DNA from: Ndongobacter massiliensis
Lineage (GTDB): Bacteria; Bacillota; Clostridia; Tissierellales; Peptoniphilaceae
DNA: 64,000 nucleotides
Reading direction: 5' to 3'
Assembly: GCF_900120375.1 (NCBI RefSeq)
Contig: NZ_LT635480.1
Location: 1,308,840 to 1,372,839 of the forward strand
Under the pieces are notes generated by a model that saw nothing but the letters and a program-made list of their open reading frames with translations, ran no database searches and had not been told where the DNA came from. The position numbers and the translations under genes were made by a program. This document shows positions 9,554 to 18,197 of this stretch, one piece after another. Numbering within the stretch: position 1 is the first letter of the stretch; each line of letters opens with the position of its first letter.

Positions 9554-9811
9554 CTACTTCGCTTCTTCCAAGATCTCGACGAGGCGGAAGCGCTTCTCTT
9601 TCGAAAGCGGACGCGTTTCCATCAAGAGAACGCGATCCCCGATGTGCGCCTGATTCATCTCATCGTGTGCTTTGATGCGCGAACTGGTTCGAAGCATCTT
9701 CTTGTACGTGGGATGCTGCACCATCGTGGACACCTCGACGACAATGGTTTTATCCATCTTGTCGGACACGACAATGCCCGAGGTTGTTTTGCGTTTGCTG
9801 GTTCTTTCCAT
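9554..9811 (-). CDS. rpsQ: Small ribosomal subunit protein uS17
   Basis: uS17 is an OB-fold protein binding the 5' domain of 16S rRNA. The 85 residues show [20 protein letters not shown], then [19 protein letters not shown] and the end [22 protein letters not shown] start, two bases after the rpmC stop. Confidence 0.97.
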   Translation of the reverse strand: MERTSKRKTTSGIVVSDKMDKTIVVEVSTMVQHPTYKKMLRTSSRIKAHDEMNQAHIGDRVLLMETRPLSKEKRFRLVEILEEAK

Positions 9812-9813
9812 GG

Positions 9814-10020
9814 TTACGCCTCCCTTCCGAGTTGCAGCGTCCGTTCGCGCTGCACCGTCTTCACGCGCGCAATGTCGCGGCGAACATTTCCGATGGCGTG
9901 TACATTTTCCAACTGACCCGTCGCGTTCTGAAAACGCAGATTAAATAACTCCTGCTTCAATTCAGTCAGCTTTTCATTGAGGGCCTGATCGGACAAACTG
10001 CGGATTTCTTTCGCTTTCAT
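9814..10020 (-). CDS. rpmC: Large ribosomal subunit protein uL29
   Basis: uL29 lies near the peptide exit tunnel, next to the trigger factor and SRP docking site. The 68-residue, mostly helical protein starts [18 protein letters not shown] and contains the family core [19 protein letters not shown]. Its ATG overlaps the rplP stop by four bases (ATGA), giving coupled translation. Confidence 0.97.
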   Translation of the reverse strand: MKAKEIRSLSDQALNEKLTELKQELFNLRFQNATGQLENVHAIGNVRRDIARVKTVQRERTLQLGREA

Positions 10021-10448
10021 TCGGCCTCTCCCTCCTTGACCTGCTCGCGAACGACAAACTTCGTACGAATCGGAAGTTTGGCAGCGGCGAGACGCATTGC
10101 CTCTTTGGCAATATCTTCGGGCACACCGCCCATTTCAAACAGAATACGACCGGGCTTGATAACGGCAACCCAGTACTCCGGGGCACCTTTACCGGAACCC
10201 ATGCGGACCTCTGCCGGTTTTTTTGATACGGGCTTGTCCGGAAATACTTTAATCCAGATGTTCCCGCCGCGCTTGATATATCTCGTCATCGCTCGACGTG
10301 CCGCTTCGATTTGGTTCGCCGTCATCCAGCAGGGTTCGACGGCCTGCAAGCCGTATTGGCCATACGCAAGGCGGTTCCCACGGGAGGCGGTTCCCTTCAT
10401 CGTTCCACGGTGTACGCGGCGATGCTTTACCCTTTTCGGCATTAACAT
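10017..10448 (-). CDS. rplP: Large ribosomal subunit protein uL16
   Basis: uL16 organises the A-site tRNA region of the 50S subunit. The 143-residue protein shows the basic N-terminus [16 protein letters not shown], the core [19 protein letters not shown], and [22 protein letters not shown] 10448 is favoured because AAGGAG lies about 8 bases upstream; an ATG two codons later gives the more usual MPKR start and cannot be excluded. Confidence 0.96.
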   Translation of the reverse strand: MLMPKRVKHRRVHRGTMKGTASRGNRLAYGQYGLQAVEPCWMTANQIEAARRAMTRYIKRGGNIWIKVFPDKPVSKKPAEVRMGSGKGAPEYWVAVIKPGRILFEMGGVPEDIAKEAMRLAAAKLPIRTKFVVREQVKEGEAE

Positions 10449-10466
10449 AGCTGTTTCTCCTTCCCC

Positions 10467-11261
10467 TTAGCGCTCAGTACTGCGCGTACGATCGCCCTGG
10501 CGTCCTTTGCCGCCCGCATTCCTGCGGTTCTGTCCCTCCGGACGCGCATTGCGGTCATTGCGACCGGAGCGGCGACGACCGTCACGACGACCTTCCCGGC
10601 GCTGCGGCTTCGGCTCTTCTGCCGCCTTCATGCCCGGCAGCACTTCCCCGATGTAAATCCACACTTTGACGCCGATTGCGCCGTAGGTGGTCTTTGCGGT
10701 CGCGTAGCCGTAGCTAATGTCGGCGCGCAATGTCTGCAGGGGAATGGTTCCCTCCGAGTAATGCTCCGAGCGTGCAATATCCGCGCCGCCCAAGCGACCC
10801 GACACCATCGTCTTAATGCCCTTGGCGCCGCCGCGCATCGTGCGCTGAATGGCGGATTTCATCGCGCGACGGAACGTGATTCGACGCTCCAGATCGGCGG
10901 CAATGCGTTCCGCCACCAACTGTGCACGCACATCAAGATTCCGAATTTCCTCGACGTTAACCAAAACAGCCTTGCCAGTCAGCTTTTCGAGCTTCTTTTT
11001 CAGCTCTTCCACACCGGCGCCGCCTTTGCCGATGACCATACCGGGTTTTCCCGTATGAATGGTCACGCGGACACGTCCCATCGTACGCTCGATTTCAATG
11101 TTCGTAATGCCCGAGTCGAAGAGTTCCTTTTTAATGGTGTCGCGAATCTGACGATCCTCCACGACCAAGCGCCCAAAGTCTTTTTTATCCGCAAACCAAC
11201 GGGAATCCCAGTCTTTGATGACGCCTACGCGCATTCCCTGTGGATGTACTTTCTGACCCAT
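10467..11261 (-). CDS. rpsC: Small ribosomal subunit protein uS3, with Arg/Gly-rich tail
   Basis: uS3 sits at the mRNA entry channel. It starts [20 protein letters not shown], with ATG 11261 overlapping the last base of the rplV stop (TAATG). An in-frame extension farther upstream lies within rplV and is not family-like. A KH type 2 domain ([19 protein letters not shown], about residues 80-110) is followed by the S3 C-terminal domain. After about residue 215 there is a tail of some 50 residues, made almost wholly of R, G, N, E and Q. That makes 264 residues against about 218 for the family; arginine-rich tails are known in some Firmicutes. Confidence 0.95.
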   Translation of the reverse strand: MGQKVHPQGMRVGVIKDWDSRWFADKKDFGRLVVEDRQIRDTIKKELFDSGITNIEIERTMGRVRVTIHTGKPGMVIGKGGAGVEELKKKLEKLTGKAVLVNVEEIRNLDVRAQLVAERIAADLERRITFRRAMKSAIQRTMRGGAKGIKTMVSGRLGGADIARSEHYSEGTIPLQTLRADISYGYATAKTTYGAIGVKVWIYIGEVLPGMKAAEEPKPQRREGRRDGRRRSGRNDRNARPEGQNRRNAGGKGRQGDRTRSTER

Positions 11262-11605
11262 TAACGATCCTCCTCTTTCTCTTTGACAATCACGCCAACG
11301 TGCGCCGTGCGCTTCAAAATCGGATACGCGGCCCCCTTTGCTTTCGGACGCCACCGTTTCATCGTCGGGCCGTCGTTTGCCCAGCAATTTCCGACCACCA
11401 GTACATCGCGGTTCAACCCGAGATTATTCTCCGCATTGGCAATTGCCGATTGAAGAACTTCGTGTAGAATGCGCGCTCCTTTCTTCGGCGTAAATTGAAG
11501 GAAGGTCAGGGCCTCGTCCACCCCTTTTCCGCGAATCTCTTTGCAGATGTAATTCACCTTGCGCGGAGAAATGCGAACATATTTTGCTTCTGCTCTTGCT
11601 TCCAT
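11261..11605 (-). CDS. rplV: Large ribosomal subunit protein uL22
   Basis: uL22 contacts all domains of 23S rRNA, and its hairpin lines the exit tunnel. From ATG 11605 the product has 114 residues, the family length. It starts [20 protein letters not shown] and includes [21 protein letters not shown], the tunnel hairpin. An open frame continues upstream to 11680 but overlaps rpsS and has no family similarity. The stop overlaps rpsC by one base. Confidence 0.96.
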   Translation of the reverse strand: MEARAEAKYVRISPRKVNYICKEIRGKGVDEALTFLQFTPKKGARILHEVLQSAIANAENNLGLNRDVLVVGNCWANDGPTMKRWRPKAKGAAYPILKRTAHVGVIVKEKEEDR

Positions 11606-11615
11606 TTCACCCTCC

Positions 11616-11900
11616 TTAGCGCAACCCGCTGGACTTATCGGACTTGCCGGCATGTCCGCGGAACGTACGCGTCGGGACAAATTCCCCCAGTTTATGACCG
11701 ACCATATCTTCCGTCACATAGATGGGCACGTGCTTGCGACCATCGTGTACCGCAATGGTATGTCCGACGAAGTCGGGGAAGATGGTCGAGCGACGGGACC
11801 AGGTTTTGATGACCTGCTTGTCATTCTTCTCATTGAGGGCGTCGATCTTTTTCATCAGATGATCATCGACAAAGGGCCCTTTTTTCAGTGATCTGCTCAT
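11616..11900 (-). CDS. rpsS: Small ribosomal subunit protein uS19
   Basis: uS19 is a 30S head protein beside uS13. The 94 residues show [20 protein letters not shown] at the start, then the signature [20 protein letters not shown] and [17 protein letters not shown] start. Between rplB and rplV. Confidence 0.98.
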   Translation of the reverse strand: MSRSLKKGPFVDDHLMKKIDALNEKNDKQVIKTWSRRSTIFPDFVGHTIAVHDGRKHVPIYVTEDMVGHKLGEFVPTRTFRGHAGKSDKSSGLR

Positions 11901-11910
11901 TCTGTCCCCC

Positions 11911-12741
11911 TTACTTCGTTCTTCTGCGTACGATGTACTTATTGGAATCCTTGTTGCGCTTGCGTGTCTTGACTCCGCGCGACTTCTGACCCCAAGGTGT
12001 CATCGGCGACGGACGACCAACCGGTGCGCGTCCCTCACCACCGCCGTGCGGGTGATCGACCGGGTTCATCGCTGAACCGCGTACATGCGGCCGGAATCCC
12101 AAATAACGCTTTTTGCCCGCCTTGCCGAGCCGTAGCAGGTTATGATCCGTATTGCCGACCTGCCCGATCGTGGCGCGGCAATCCTGCGGCAGGAGGCGAT
12201 ATTCACCCGACGGAAGGCGCAACTGCACGTATTTTCCTTCCTTGCCCATGATCTGTGCTTCCGCACCGGCGGTGCGAACGAGCTGTGCGCCTTTTCCCGG
12301 CTTCATCTCCACATTGTGTACCGTAGTACCGACGGGGATGGCGCGCAGCGGCAGCGCGTTTCCGACGACAATATCCACTTCTTCGCCGGACACGACCTGC
12401 ATGCCCACCTTCAGATCTTTCGGCGCCAAGATGTAGCGCTTTTCGCCGTCGGCATAAACGAGAAGTGCGATATTCGCCGAACGGTTCGGATCGTATTCGA
12501 TCGACGCCACACGCGCCGGAATGTTGTCTTTATTGCGTTTGAAATCGATCAGACGGTACCGACGTTTAACGCCGCCACCGCGAAAGCGCAGCGTGGTACG
12601 TCCGTAGTTATTGCGTCCGCCACTCTTGGTCAGATAGGACGTCAGCGATTTTTCCGGCTTTTTCGCCGTAATCTCCTCAAATGTGGAAACCCGCTTGACG
12701 CGCTGACCCGGTGTGGTCGGTTTGTATCTTTTGATGCCCAT
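11911..12741 (-). CDS. rplB: Large ribosomal subunit protein uL2
   Basis: uL2 is essential for subunit association and lies near the peptidyl transferase centre. The length is 276 residues, canonical. The highly conserved C-terminal stretch [19 protein letters not shown] is present with its functionally important histidine, along with [14 protein letters not shown] start; between rplW and rpsS. Confidence 0.98.
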   Translation of the reverse strand: MGIKRYKPTTPGQRVKRVSTFEEITAKKPEKSLTSYLTKSGGRNNYGRTTLRFRGGGVKRRYRLIDFKRNKDNIPARVASIEYDPNRSANIALLVYADGEKRYILAPKDLKVGMQVVSGEEVDIVVGNALPLRAIPVGTTVHNVEMKPGKGAQLVRTAGAEAQIMGKEGKYVQLRLPSGEYRLLPQDCRATIGQVGNTDHNLLRLGKAGKKRYLGFRPHVRGSAMNPVDHPHGGGEGRAPVGRPSPMTPWGQKSRGVKTRKRNKDSNKYIVRRRTK

Positions 12742-12755
12742 GATTTCCTCCCTGC

Positions 12756-13049
12756 TTAGATGCCTTCGAAGAATTCAATGTTCTTCGAATCCGACGTCAA
12801 GGTGACAATCGCCTTCTTCCAGTCGGAACCCTTGGAAATGTGCGCCCCGACGCGACGGCGCTTGCCGCGCATGTTGATCGTATTGACATCCTTAACTTTC
12901 ACACCTTCAAAGGCCGCTTCAACCGCCGCCCGAATTTCCGCCTTGTTTGCTTTCTTTGCAACGCGAAACGTGTACTTGTGCTGTTCCTGCTGATCCATTG
13001 ACTGTTCCGAAATAATCGGAGCGATCAGAATATCGTATGGGGACTTCAT
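12756..13049 (-). CDS. rplW: Large ribosomal subunit protein uL23
   Basis: uL23 is at the tunnel exit and docks trigger factor and SRP. The 97-residue protein begins [18 protein letters not shown] and has the core [20 protein letters not shown], followed by [15 protein letters not shown]. Its ATG overlaps the rplD stop by one base. Confidence 0.97.
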   Translation of the reverse strand: MKSPYDILIAPIISEQSMDQQEQHKYTFRVAKKANKAEIRAAVEAAFEGVKVKDVNTINMRGKRRRVGAHISKGSDWKKAIVTLTSDSKNIEFFEGI

Positions 13050-13669
13050 TACTGAAACACCTCCTCAGCAATTGCTACCGCTTGACGCGTCATAATCAGC
13101 GAATCGAAGCGGAGCAGATCGTACACATTGATGTCTCGTACCATCACTGTCTCCACCTTGGGCAGATTCCGGAATGAGCGAATGACTTTCTCATCTCTCG
13201 TATCCATGACAACTAAAGCCTTTTTCACCGAAAGCGCATCCACAACCTTCTTTGCCGCTTTGGTGCTGTAGTCGTCCATCTGCAGCGCGTCCAAAACAAT
13301 CATCTCTTCATTCTTTACCTTGGAAGAAAGCACCGACTTTAACGCCAGACGCCGGATTTTCTTCGGCACGGAATAGCGATAGTCGCGCGGTTTCACCGCA
13401 AAGACCATACCGCCGCCGCGCCACTGCGGAGCCGTACGGGATCCTTGACGCGCACGTCCGGTTCCCTTCTGGCGCCACGGTTTGCGCCCGCCGCCGCGTA
13501 CTTCGCCGCGCGTCTTTGCCGAAGCGGTTCCCTGGCGCTTATTGGCAAGCTGATTTTTTACCACTTGATAGACGGCGTGCTCGTGAATCTCGTGCCCGAA
13601 AAGCTCTTCCGACAACTCGATATCGCCGACGACTTCGCCGTTTTGATTCATTACATTCAACTTAGGCAT
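13049..13669 (-). CDS. rplD: Large ribosomal subunit protein uL4
   Basis: uL4 lines the exit tunnel; in enterobacteria it also represses the S10 operon. The product is 206 residues. It carries the extended loop with the conserved pattern [19 protein letters not shown] and [19 protein letters not shown], and a C-terminal globular domain. ATG start; between rplC and rplW. Whether it autoregulates through the leader upstream of rpsJ cannot be read from the protein. Confidence 0.97.
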   Translation of the reverse strand: MPKLNVMNQNGEVVGDIELSEELFGHEIHEHAVYQVVKNQLANKRQGTASAKTRGEVRGGGRKPWRQKGTGRARQGSRTAPQWRGGGMVFAVKPRDYRYSVPKKIRRLALKSVLSSKVKNEEMIVLDALQMDDYSTKAAKKVVDALSVKKALVVMDTRDEKVIRSFRNLPKVETVMVRDINVYDLLRFDSLIMTRQAVAIAEEVFQ

Positions 13670-13682
13670 TGTGTCCCCCTTC

Positions 13683-14318
13683 TTACTTCGTGTGCTTCAC
13701 GGCCGCACGAACGGTCACCAGACCGCCCTTCGGTCCCGGAATCGCACCTTTAACGAGGATGATATTATTTTCCGCATCGACGCGCACAACGCGCAGATTC
13801 TGCACCGTCACGCGATCATGACCCATCTTTCCGGATCCCTTGCGACCGGGGAACACACGCGCGGGATACGAACCGGCGGCACGCGCACCGGCCACGCGGT
13901 GTGACTTGGAGCCGTGGCTCTCCGGCCCGCGGCCGTAGTTCCAGCGGCGCACCGCGCCCTGGGTGCCCTTGCCCTTGGAGATGCCGATCACATCGACCAC
14001 ATCCTCTTCCGCAAAAATGGAGGCATCAATTTCCTGCCCCACCTCGAACGTTTCATCCGCCGCCACCGGCAGTTCGCGAAGCACCTTTTTGTAAGCGACA
14101 TTCGCTTTGTTGAAATGTCCCTGCAGCGGGCGATTCTTGTGTTTGTCTTTCGTCTCATCCAGGAAGCCAACCTGAATCGCACGGTAGCCGTCGATTTCCG
14201 GCGTCTTCACCTGCGTAACGACGACCGGCCCCGCCTGAATCACCGTTACCGGGGTCACAACCCCGTCGGCATCGAAAACTTGCGTCATGCCGACTTTCTT
14301 TCCTACGATACTCTTCAC
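13683..14318 (-). CDS. rplC: Large ribosomal subunit protein uL3
   Basis: uL3 initiates 50S assembly and reaches into the peptidyl transferase centre. The 211-residue product begins [19 protein letters not shown] and has the loop [25 protein letters not shown]-like region (around residues 125-150), with [19 protein letters not shown] near the end. The start is GTG 14318, preceded by AAGGAGG. It follows rpsJ after a 59-base gap. Confidence 0.97.
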   Translation of the reverse strand: MKSIVGKKVGMTQVFDADGVVTPVTVIQAGPVVVTQVKTPEIDGYRAIQVGFLDETKDKHKNRPLQGHFNKANVAYKKVLRELPVAADETFEVGQEIDASIFAEEDVVDVIGISKGKGTQGAVRRWNYGRGPESHGSKSHRVAGARAAGSYPARVFPGRKGSGKMGHDRVTVQNLRVVRVDAENNIILVKGAIPGPKGGLVTVRAAVKHTK

Positions 14319-14377
14319 GAGTTCCTCCTTACATTACAGCGGACCGCCGGATCTTTCCCGCGGTCATCCTAATGGGG

Positions 14378-14686
14378 TTACAGCTTGATCTCAATATCTA
14401 CACCGGCCGGAAGATTCAACTTCTTCAACGCTTCCAGTGTCTTCGCATTCGGATTGACGATGTCGATCAGGCGCTTATGGGTGCGCTGTTCGAACTGTTC
14501 TCTGGAATCCTTATACTTGTGCACCGCACGGATAATCGTGACGACTTCCTTTTCCGTCGGAAGGGGAATCGGTCCCGAAACCTCTGCGCCTGAGCGTTTA
14601 CACGCTTCGACGATTTTCTGCGCCGATGCGTCAATCACTTCATGATCATACGCTCTCAGCCGAATTCTGATCTTCTGATTTGCCAT
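14378..14686 (-). CDS. rpsJ: Small ribosomal subunit protein uS10
   Basis: uS10 is a 30S head protein, also known as transcription factor NusE. The 102-residue length is canonical. It has [20 protein letters not shown] at the start, then the signature [20 protein letters not shown] and the end [11 protein letters not shown]. First gene of the S10-spc-alpha operon, with ATG start and AGGAG 7 bases upstream. No tuf, fus or rpsL genes lie upstream here; the next gene is transcribed the other way. Confidence 0.98.
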   Translation of the reverse strand: MANQKIRIRLRAYDHEVIDASAQKIVEACKRSGAEVSGPIPLPTEKEVVTIIRAVHKYKDSREQFEQRTHKRLIDIVNPNAKTLEALKKLNLPAGVDIEIKL

Positions 14687-14923
14687 TCTTCTCTCCTTTT
14701 TCGCACTAGGTGCGCCGTTCTACCGATACACGCTGCCGGGTGTGCCCCTCTCGGCCCTTAAAAATATCCGAAACACCGGTAGTACGGTCGCTCGAATTTC
14801 ATCGAACTGCTCGGCGTGAATTCCCTCGGGCGTTTCAAAGTCTCCGGTATGTCGGTAACGACACCCTTGGATCCTCTATCCCCGCTCAAGCAACCTCTCG
14901 CTTCATCGCGGTATTTCGGGCAC
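14687..14923 (-). ncRNA. Leader of the S10 operon mRNA, probable ribosomal-protein leader
   Basis: About 237 nt separate the predicted transcription start from rpsJ and contain no gene. On the minus strand the leader carries several small hairpins (for example TGTCG-TTAC-CGACA near 14855) and two GAGAGG-containing stretches. The second is followed by GCACACCCGGC shortly before the rpsJ Shine-Dalgarno. Long structured leaders upstream of rpsJ are used for autogenous control in several bacteria. I infer such a role here from length and position, and the memory that Clostridia carry a similar GAGAGG...CACACCCGGC sequence. I have not matched it to a defined RNA family. Confidence 0.4.
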
Positions 14924-14929
14924 TCGAAC

Positions 14930-14958
14930 ACTATATCCGCTATTTTCTCGCTTGTCAA
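14930..14958 (-). promoter_or_regulatory. Promoter of the S10-spc-alpha operon
   Basis: On the minus strand there is a perfect -35 box TTGACA (14958-14953), a 17-bp spacer, and -10 box TATAGT (14935-14930). Transcription would start near 14923. No other promoter this good was seen within the operon. Confidence 0.85.
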
Positions 14959-15040
14959 GGGCAAAAATGTTTTTTTCTCCACAAAAAATGGAAATATTTC
15001 TGCGTTGTCCGTTGTAAAATTGGGTACCAATGATTTGCAG

Positions 15041-15055
15041 TAAAATACCATTTTA
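15041..15055. promoter_or_regulatory. Small inverted repeat upstream of tpx
   Basis: TAAAAT-acc-ATTTTA, a perfect 6-bp inverted repeat, lies 50 bases before the tpx start. It could be an operator (for example of a peroxide-responsive repressor) overlapping the tpx promoter, but it does not match a box I know well. No clear -35/-10 pair could be assigned to tpx. Confidence 0.25.
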
Positions 15056-15105
15056 ATCAACATTCATTTTTAGAATGGATTATTGGCAAACAAGGAGGCT
15101 GTTAT

Positions 15106-15618
15106 ATGGAAAAAAGAACCGGATTCAAGATGGGCGATAATGAGCTTACCCTTTTGGGGCATGAAATCAAAGTTGGGGATAGCGCCCCGGAGTTTACCTT
15201 AGTAAAAACCGACTTAAGCCCGTTCGGCTTGTCGGATGTCAAAGGCAAAGTTGTCATCATCGCTGCCGTTCCTTCGCTGGATACGAAAGTCTGCGAGCTG
15301 GAGACGATCCGCTTTAACGAGGAAGCCGATAAACTCGGCGACAAGGTCGCTGTTCTGACCATCAGTATGGATCTGCCCTTTGCGCAAGAGCGCTTCTGTG
15401 GTGCGGAAGGCATCTCCAATCTCACCGTGCTCTCCGATTATCAAAAACGCGAATTCGGCGAAAAATACGGTTGCCTGATCGACGGGCTCTTCCTTTTGAA
15501 TCGCTCTATTTTTGTCCTCGACCCGGAAGGTAAGGTCACATATGTGCAATACCTGGAGCAGAATACCGAGCACCCGGACTATGACAAAGCATTGGAGGCG
15601 GCGCGGGCACTGCTGTAG
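15106..15618 (+). CDS. tpx: Thiol peroxidase (Tpx-type peroxiredoxin)
   Basis: Reduces hydrogen peroxide and organic peroxides using thioredoxin as electron donor; an atypical two-cysteine peroxiredoxin of the cytoplasm. The 170-residue product shows the Tpx active-site stretch AAVPSLDTKVCELET with peroxidatic C63, and the resolving C98 in FCGAEG. It starts at ATG 15106 with AAGGAGG upstream. Transcribed alone, divergent from the ribosomal operon. It ends at a hairpin shared with the convergent regulator gene. In an anaerobe the likely job is protection during oxygen exposure. Confidence 0.95.
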   Translation: MEKRTGFKMGDNELTLLGHEIKVGDSAPEFTLVKTDLSPFGLSDVKGKVVIIAAVPSLDTKVCELETIRFNEEADKLGDKVAVLTISMDLPFAQERFCGAEGISNLTVLSDYQKREFGEKYGCLIDGLFLLNRSIFVLDPEGKVTYVQYLEQNTEHPDYDKALEAARALL

Positions 15619-15654
15619 ACCTGACACCCGCTACTATTGAAGGAAACATTGTAT

Positions 15655-15690
15655 AAAAAGCGGTTTGAGCGATTCGAACCGCTTTTTATA
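15655..15690. terminator. Bidirectional terminator between tpx and the GntR gene
   Basis: AAAAAGCGGTT and AACCGCTTTTT form an 11-bp stem with an 11-nt loop. A-tract on one side and T-tract on the other allow use in both directions. It lies 36 bases after tpx and 60 bases beyond the stop of the convergent gene. Confidence 0.85.
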
Positions 15691-15749
15691 TAGACAAGCG
15701 AAATCTCATAAAAGAAAAACCTCGATTGGCAGCGCTTTTTCCGTACCTA

Positions 15750-16445
15750 TTACCCCCAACGCTCCCGGATATACGCGATATGCGCTAAAACCGCTTTTTT
15801 GCAGGCCGCCTCATTCTTTGTTTCGACTGCTCGAATAATGGCGGCGTGTTGGCGACACAGTTCTTCACGCAGCGCCTCATTTCCGGAGGCGACAACTTCT
15901 TCCCAGTTGTCGTTGGAAATCGTCGTAATATAGGTGACTGCCATATTATAAACAAAGCTGACAAGCGCGTTCCCCGCGGCATTGGCAATGATCGTGTGAA
16001 TCCAAATGTCGCAGGCGCTGGCTTCTAAGGGATCCTGCGTGACCCGCATGATTTCCAGCGCATCTTTCAGTTGCCGCAGTTGTTGCGGACGCAGATTATA
16101 GATCGCATCCGGCACGACGGCAACCTCAATCATGCGGCGAAAGTCCATGATTTGTTCACAGTCCGTTCCCTGCAAAAACAGAAGCAGGCCAAGCGGCGAG
16201 TCCGCTTCCGGCGGCGCCGCCTTGCGCAGGTACGTACCTTCACCGTGTACCGATTCCACAATGCCCATCAGTTCCAAGGCGTAGTAGACTTGATGCACCG
16301 CAGAGCGATTGACATCCAATTTTTTTGCGACAAAATGCTCCGAATAAAACTTTTCATCAATGTCAAAACGCCGCGATAGAATATTTTCAATCACATAGGC
16401 AAGAATACGCTCTTTCTGGGCCATGGCTTTCCCCGTCTCTGGCAT
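15750..16445 (-). CDS. GntR family transcriptional regulator, FCD (FadR-type) subfamily
   Basis: A 231-residue regulator with an N-terminal winged helix-turn-helix (about residues 8-75; SEHFVAKKLDVNRSAVHQVYYAL is the recognition part). A C-terminal all-helical FCD ligand-binding domain has the metal-site pattern DIWIHTIIANAAGN and a later RQHAAIIRAVE histidine. Start at ATG 16445, with AAAGGAG 6 bases upstream; longer in-frame versions reach into the ilvD terminator. It follows a gntP-ilvD operon on the same strand and is probably its regulator. FCD proteins usually sense organic or sugar acids. Confidence 0.85.
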   Translation of the reverse strand: MPETGKAMAQKERILAYVIENILSRRFDIDEKFYSEHFVAKKLDVNRSAVHQVYYALELMGIVESVHGEGTYLRKAAPPEADSPLGLLLFLQGTDCEQIMDFRRMIEVAVVPDAIYNLRPQQLRQLKDALEIMRVTQDPLEASACDIWIHTIIANAAGNALVSFVYNMAVTYITTISNDNWEEVVASGNEALREELCRQHAAIIRAVETKNEAACKKAVLAHIAYIRERWG

Positions 16446-16465
16446 ACAAGGCTCCTTTCCCATCG

Positions 16466-16495
16466 AAAAAGCGGGCGCGCGTTGGAGACGCCCGC
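16466..16495 (-). terminator. Terminator after the ilvD gene
   Basis: Minus-strand arms GCGGGCG (16495-16489) and CGCCCGC (16477-16471) enclose an 11-nt loop and are followed by TTTTTC. It lies 20 bases past the ilvD stop and just before the GntR gene, so expression of the regulator may depend on partial read-through. Confidence 0.8.
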
Positions 16496-16515
16496 CCGCC
16501 GTCATACGCTCACGG

Positions 16516-18183
16516 TTATTCTACCACAGCACCGCGATTCGCGGAGGAAACCATGCGTGCATAGCGCACGAGGTAGCCTTTTTGTACCTTCGGCGCCGGC
16601 GCTTTCCATTTCGCCAAACGCGCCTGAATTTCTTCATCACTGCAATCCAGATGAATCCGGCGATTCGGAATATCGATCTCAATGATATCGCCCTCTTCAA
16701 TAATGGCAAACGGACCGCCTTCCATGGCTTCCGGAGAAACGTGACCGACGGCCGCGCCGCGCGTTGCCCCCGAGAAACGACCATCGGTAATCAGTGCCAC
16801 ATCGTGATCGAGGTGCATTCCGACAATCGCCGACGTGGGCGTCAGCATTTCACGCATGCCGGGGCCGCCCTTGGGTCCTTCGTATTTGATGACCACAACA
16901 TCCCCGTGTTCGACTTCGCCGTTGAAAATGCCCGCCGTAGCCTCTTCCATGCTCGTATATACTTTCGCTTTGCCGCGATGGTGCATCATCTCCGGACGCA
17001 CTGCCGCCGATTTGACGACACAACCGCCCGGGGCAATGTTGCCTTTCAACACGGCGAGACCGCCCTCTTTTCCGAACGGATCGTCAATCGGACGAATGAC
17101 GCTCGCATCGGTCGATTCCGCATGTGCAATATTTTCCGCAATGGTCTTGCCATTGACGTTGATCTGTTTCGTATCCAACAGATCTCTTTTCGCCAGTTCG
17201 TGCATAATTGCCGGAACACCGCCCGCCAGATACAAGTCAAACATAAACTTGTCGCCCGACGGACTGATGTGACACAGATTTGGCGTCTTTCGAGAAATCT
17301 CATCAAACTTTTCCAGCGGCAGGTCAAAGCCGCACTCGTGGGCAATTGCCGGCAGATGCAAGGTCGTATTCGTCGATCCTGCAATGGCCATATCGACGAC
17401 GATGGCGTTCGTAAAGGAAGCTTCCGTCACAATGTCCAGCGGACAAAGGTTTTCGCGCACCAACTCGACCGCCCGCTCTCCCGCTGTCCGCGCCAACGCC
17501 AGACGCGCTCCATAGTAGGAAGGAATCGTGCCATTGTACGGCAACGCCAAGCCGAGCACTTCCGAGAGGCAGTTCATACTGTTTGCCGTAAACATCCCGG
17601 CACAGGAGCCGCAGGAAGGACACGCCGAATGCGCGTATTCTTCCATCTGTTCCTCTGTCTTTTCTCCCAATTTATACGCCGCCGTCTGTTCGATGCAGGT
17701 GCTGTAGTCCGCGGTTTCCTTGTGAAAGTGCCCGGTTGCCATCGGTCCGCCACTGACAACAATCGACGGAATATTCAAGCGGCACGCCGCCATCATCATG
17801 CCCGGAACGATCTTGTCGCAATTCGGAATCAGCACGAGCCCGTCCAACCCATGCGCCAAGGCCATCGATTCAATGCTGTCCGCGATGAGTTCGCGCGATG
17901 CCAGCGGATAATGCATGCCTGTATGGCTCATGGCGATGCCGTCACAAATTGCAATCGCCGGAAATTCCACCGGAATGCCGCCGCCTGCCGCAACGCCCAA
18001 TTTTGCTGCCTCCGCCAAACTGCGGAGGTGAAAATGACCCGGAACGATTTCATTAAAAGAATTGACGACACCGATCAGCGGCTTTTTGCCGATGTCTTTT
18101 TCCAACTTGCCCGTCGCATAGAGCAACGCGCGCGCTTCAATGCGCTCCGGACCCGCATATACTTTTTTACTCTTTAGATCCAT
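16516..18183 (-). CDS. ilvD: IlvD/Edd family dehydratase (dihydroxy-acid dehydratase or sugar-acid dehydratase)
   Basis: Family members use an iron-sulfur cluster and Mg to dehydrate 2,3-dihydroxy acids: IlvD in branched-chain amino-acid synthesis, relatives on gluconate, xylonate or arabinonate. The 555-residue length and sequence fit IlvD best: [31 protein letters not shown], the cysteine motifs [11 protein letters not shown] and [16 protein letters not shown], and the C-terminal [21 protein letters not shown]. However, the gene is 14 bases behind a gluconate-type permease and before a GntR regulator, with no other ilv gene in sight. A sugar acid as the natural substrate is therefore a real alternative. 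Confidence 0.85.
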   Translation of the reverse strand: MDLKSKKVYAGPERIEARALLYATGKLEKDIGKKPLIGVVNSFNEIVPGHFHLRSLAEAAKLGVAAGGGIPVEFPAIAICDGIAMSHTGMHYPLASRELIADSIESMALAHGLDGLVLIPNCDKIVPGMMMAACRLNIPSIVVSGGPMATGHFHKETADYSTCIEQTAAYKLGEKTEEQMEEYAHSACPSCGSCAGMFTANSMNCLSEVLGLALPYNGTIPSYYGARLALARTAGERAVELVRENLCPLDIVTEASFTNAIVVDMAIAGSTNTTLHLPAIAHECGFDLPLEKFDEISRKTPNLCHISPSGDKFMFDLYLAGGVPAIMHELAKRDLLDTKQINVNGKTIAENIAHAESTDASVIRPIDDPFGKEGGLAVLKGNIAPGGCVVKSAAVRPEMMHHRGKAKVYTSMEEATAGIFNGEVEHGDVVVIKYEGPKGGPGMREMLTPTSAIVGMHLDHDVALITDGRFSGATRGAAVGHVSPEAMEGGPFAIIEEGDIIEIDIPNRRIHLDCSDEEIQARLAKWKAPAPKVQKGYLVRYARMVSSANRGAVVE

Positions 18184-18197
18184 CGTTTCCTCCTATA

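Noticed and set aside
10467-11387. A longer uS3 starting at 11387
   Set aside because: The extra 42 residues lie inside rplV and do not belong to the family; ATG 11261 gives the standard MGQKVHPQG start.
15012-15046. A possible tpx promoter with TTGTAA and TAAAAT
   Set aside because: The spacing of 23 bases is too long for a standard promoter, so none was assigned.
15655-15690. A TTCGAA-containing hairpin that looked like a tRNA T-arm
   Set aside because: No acceptor, D or anticodon arms; A- and T-tracts show it is a bidirectional terminator.
16423-18177. A 584-codon open frame on the plus strand
   Set aside because: It mirrors ilvD on the other strand; the His/Arg-rich translation is typical of an antisense shadow.
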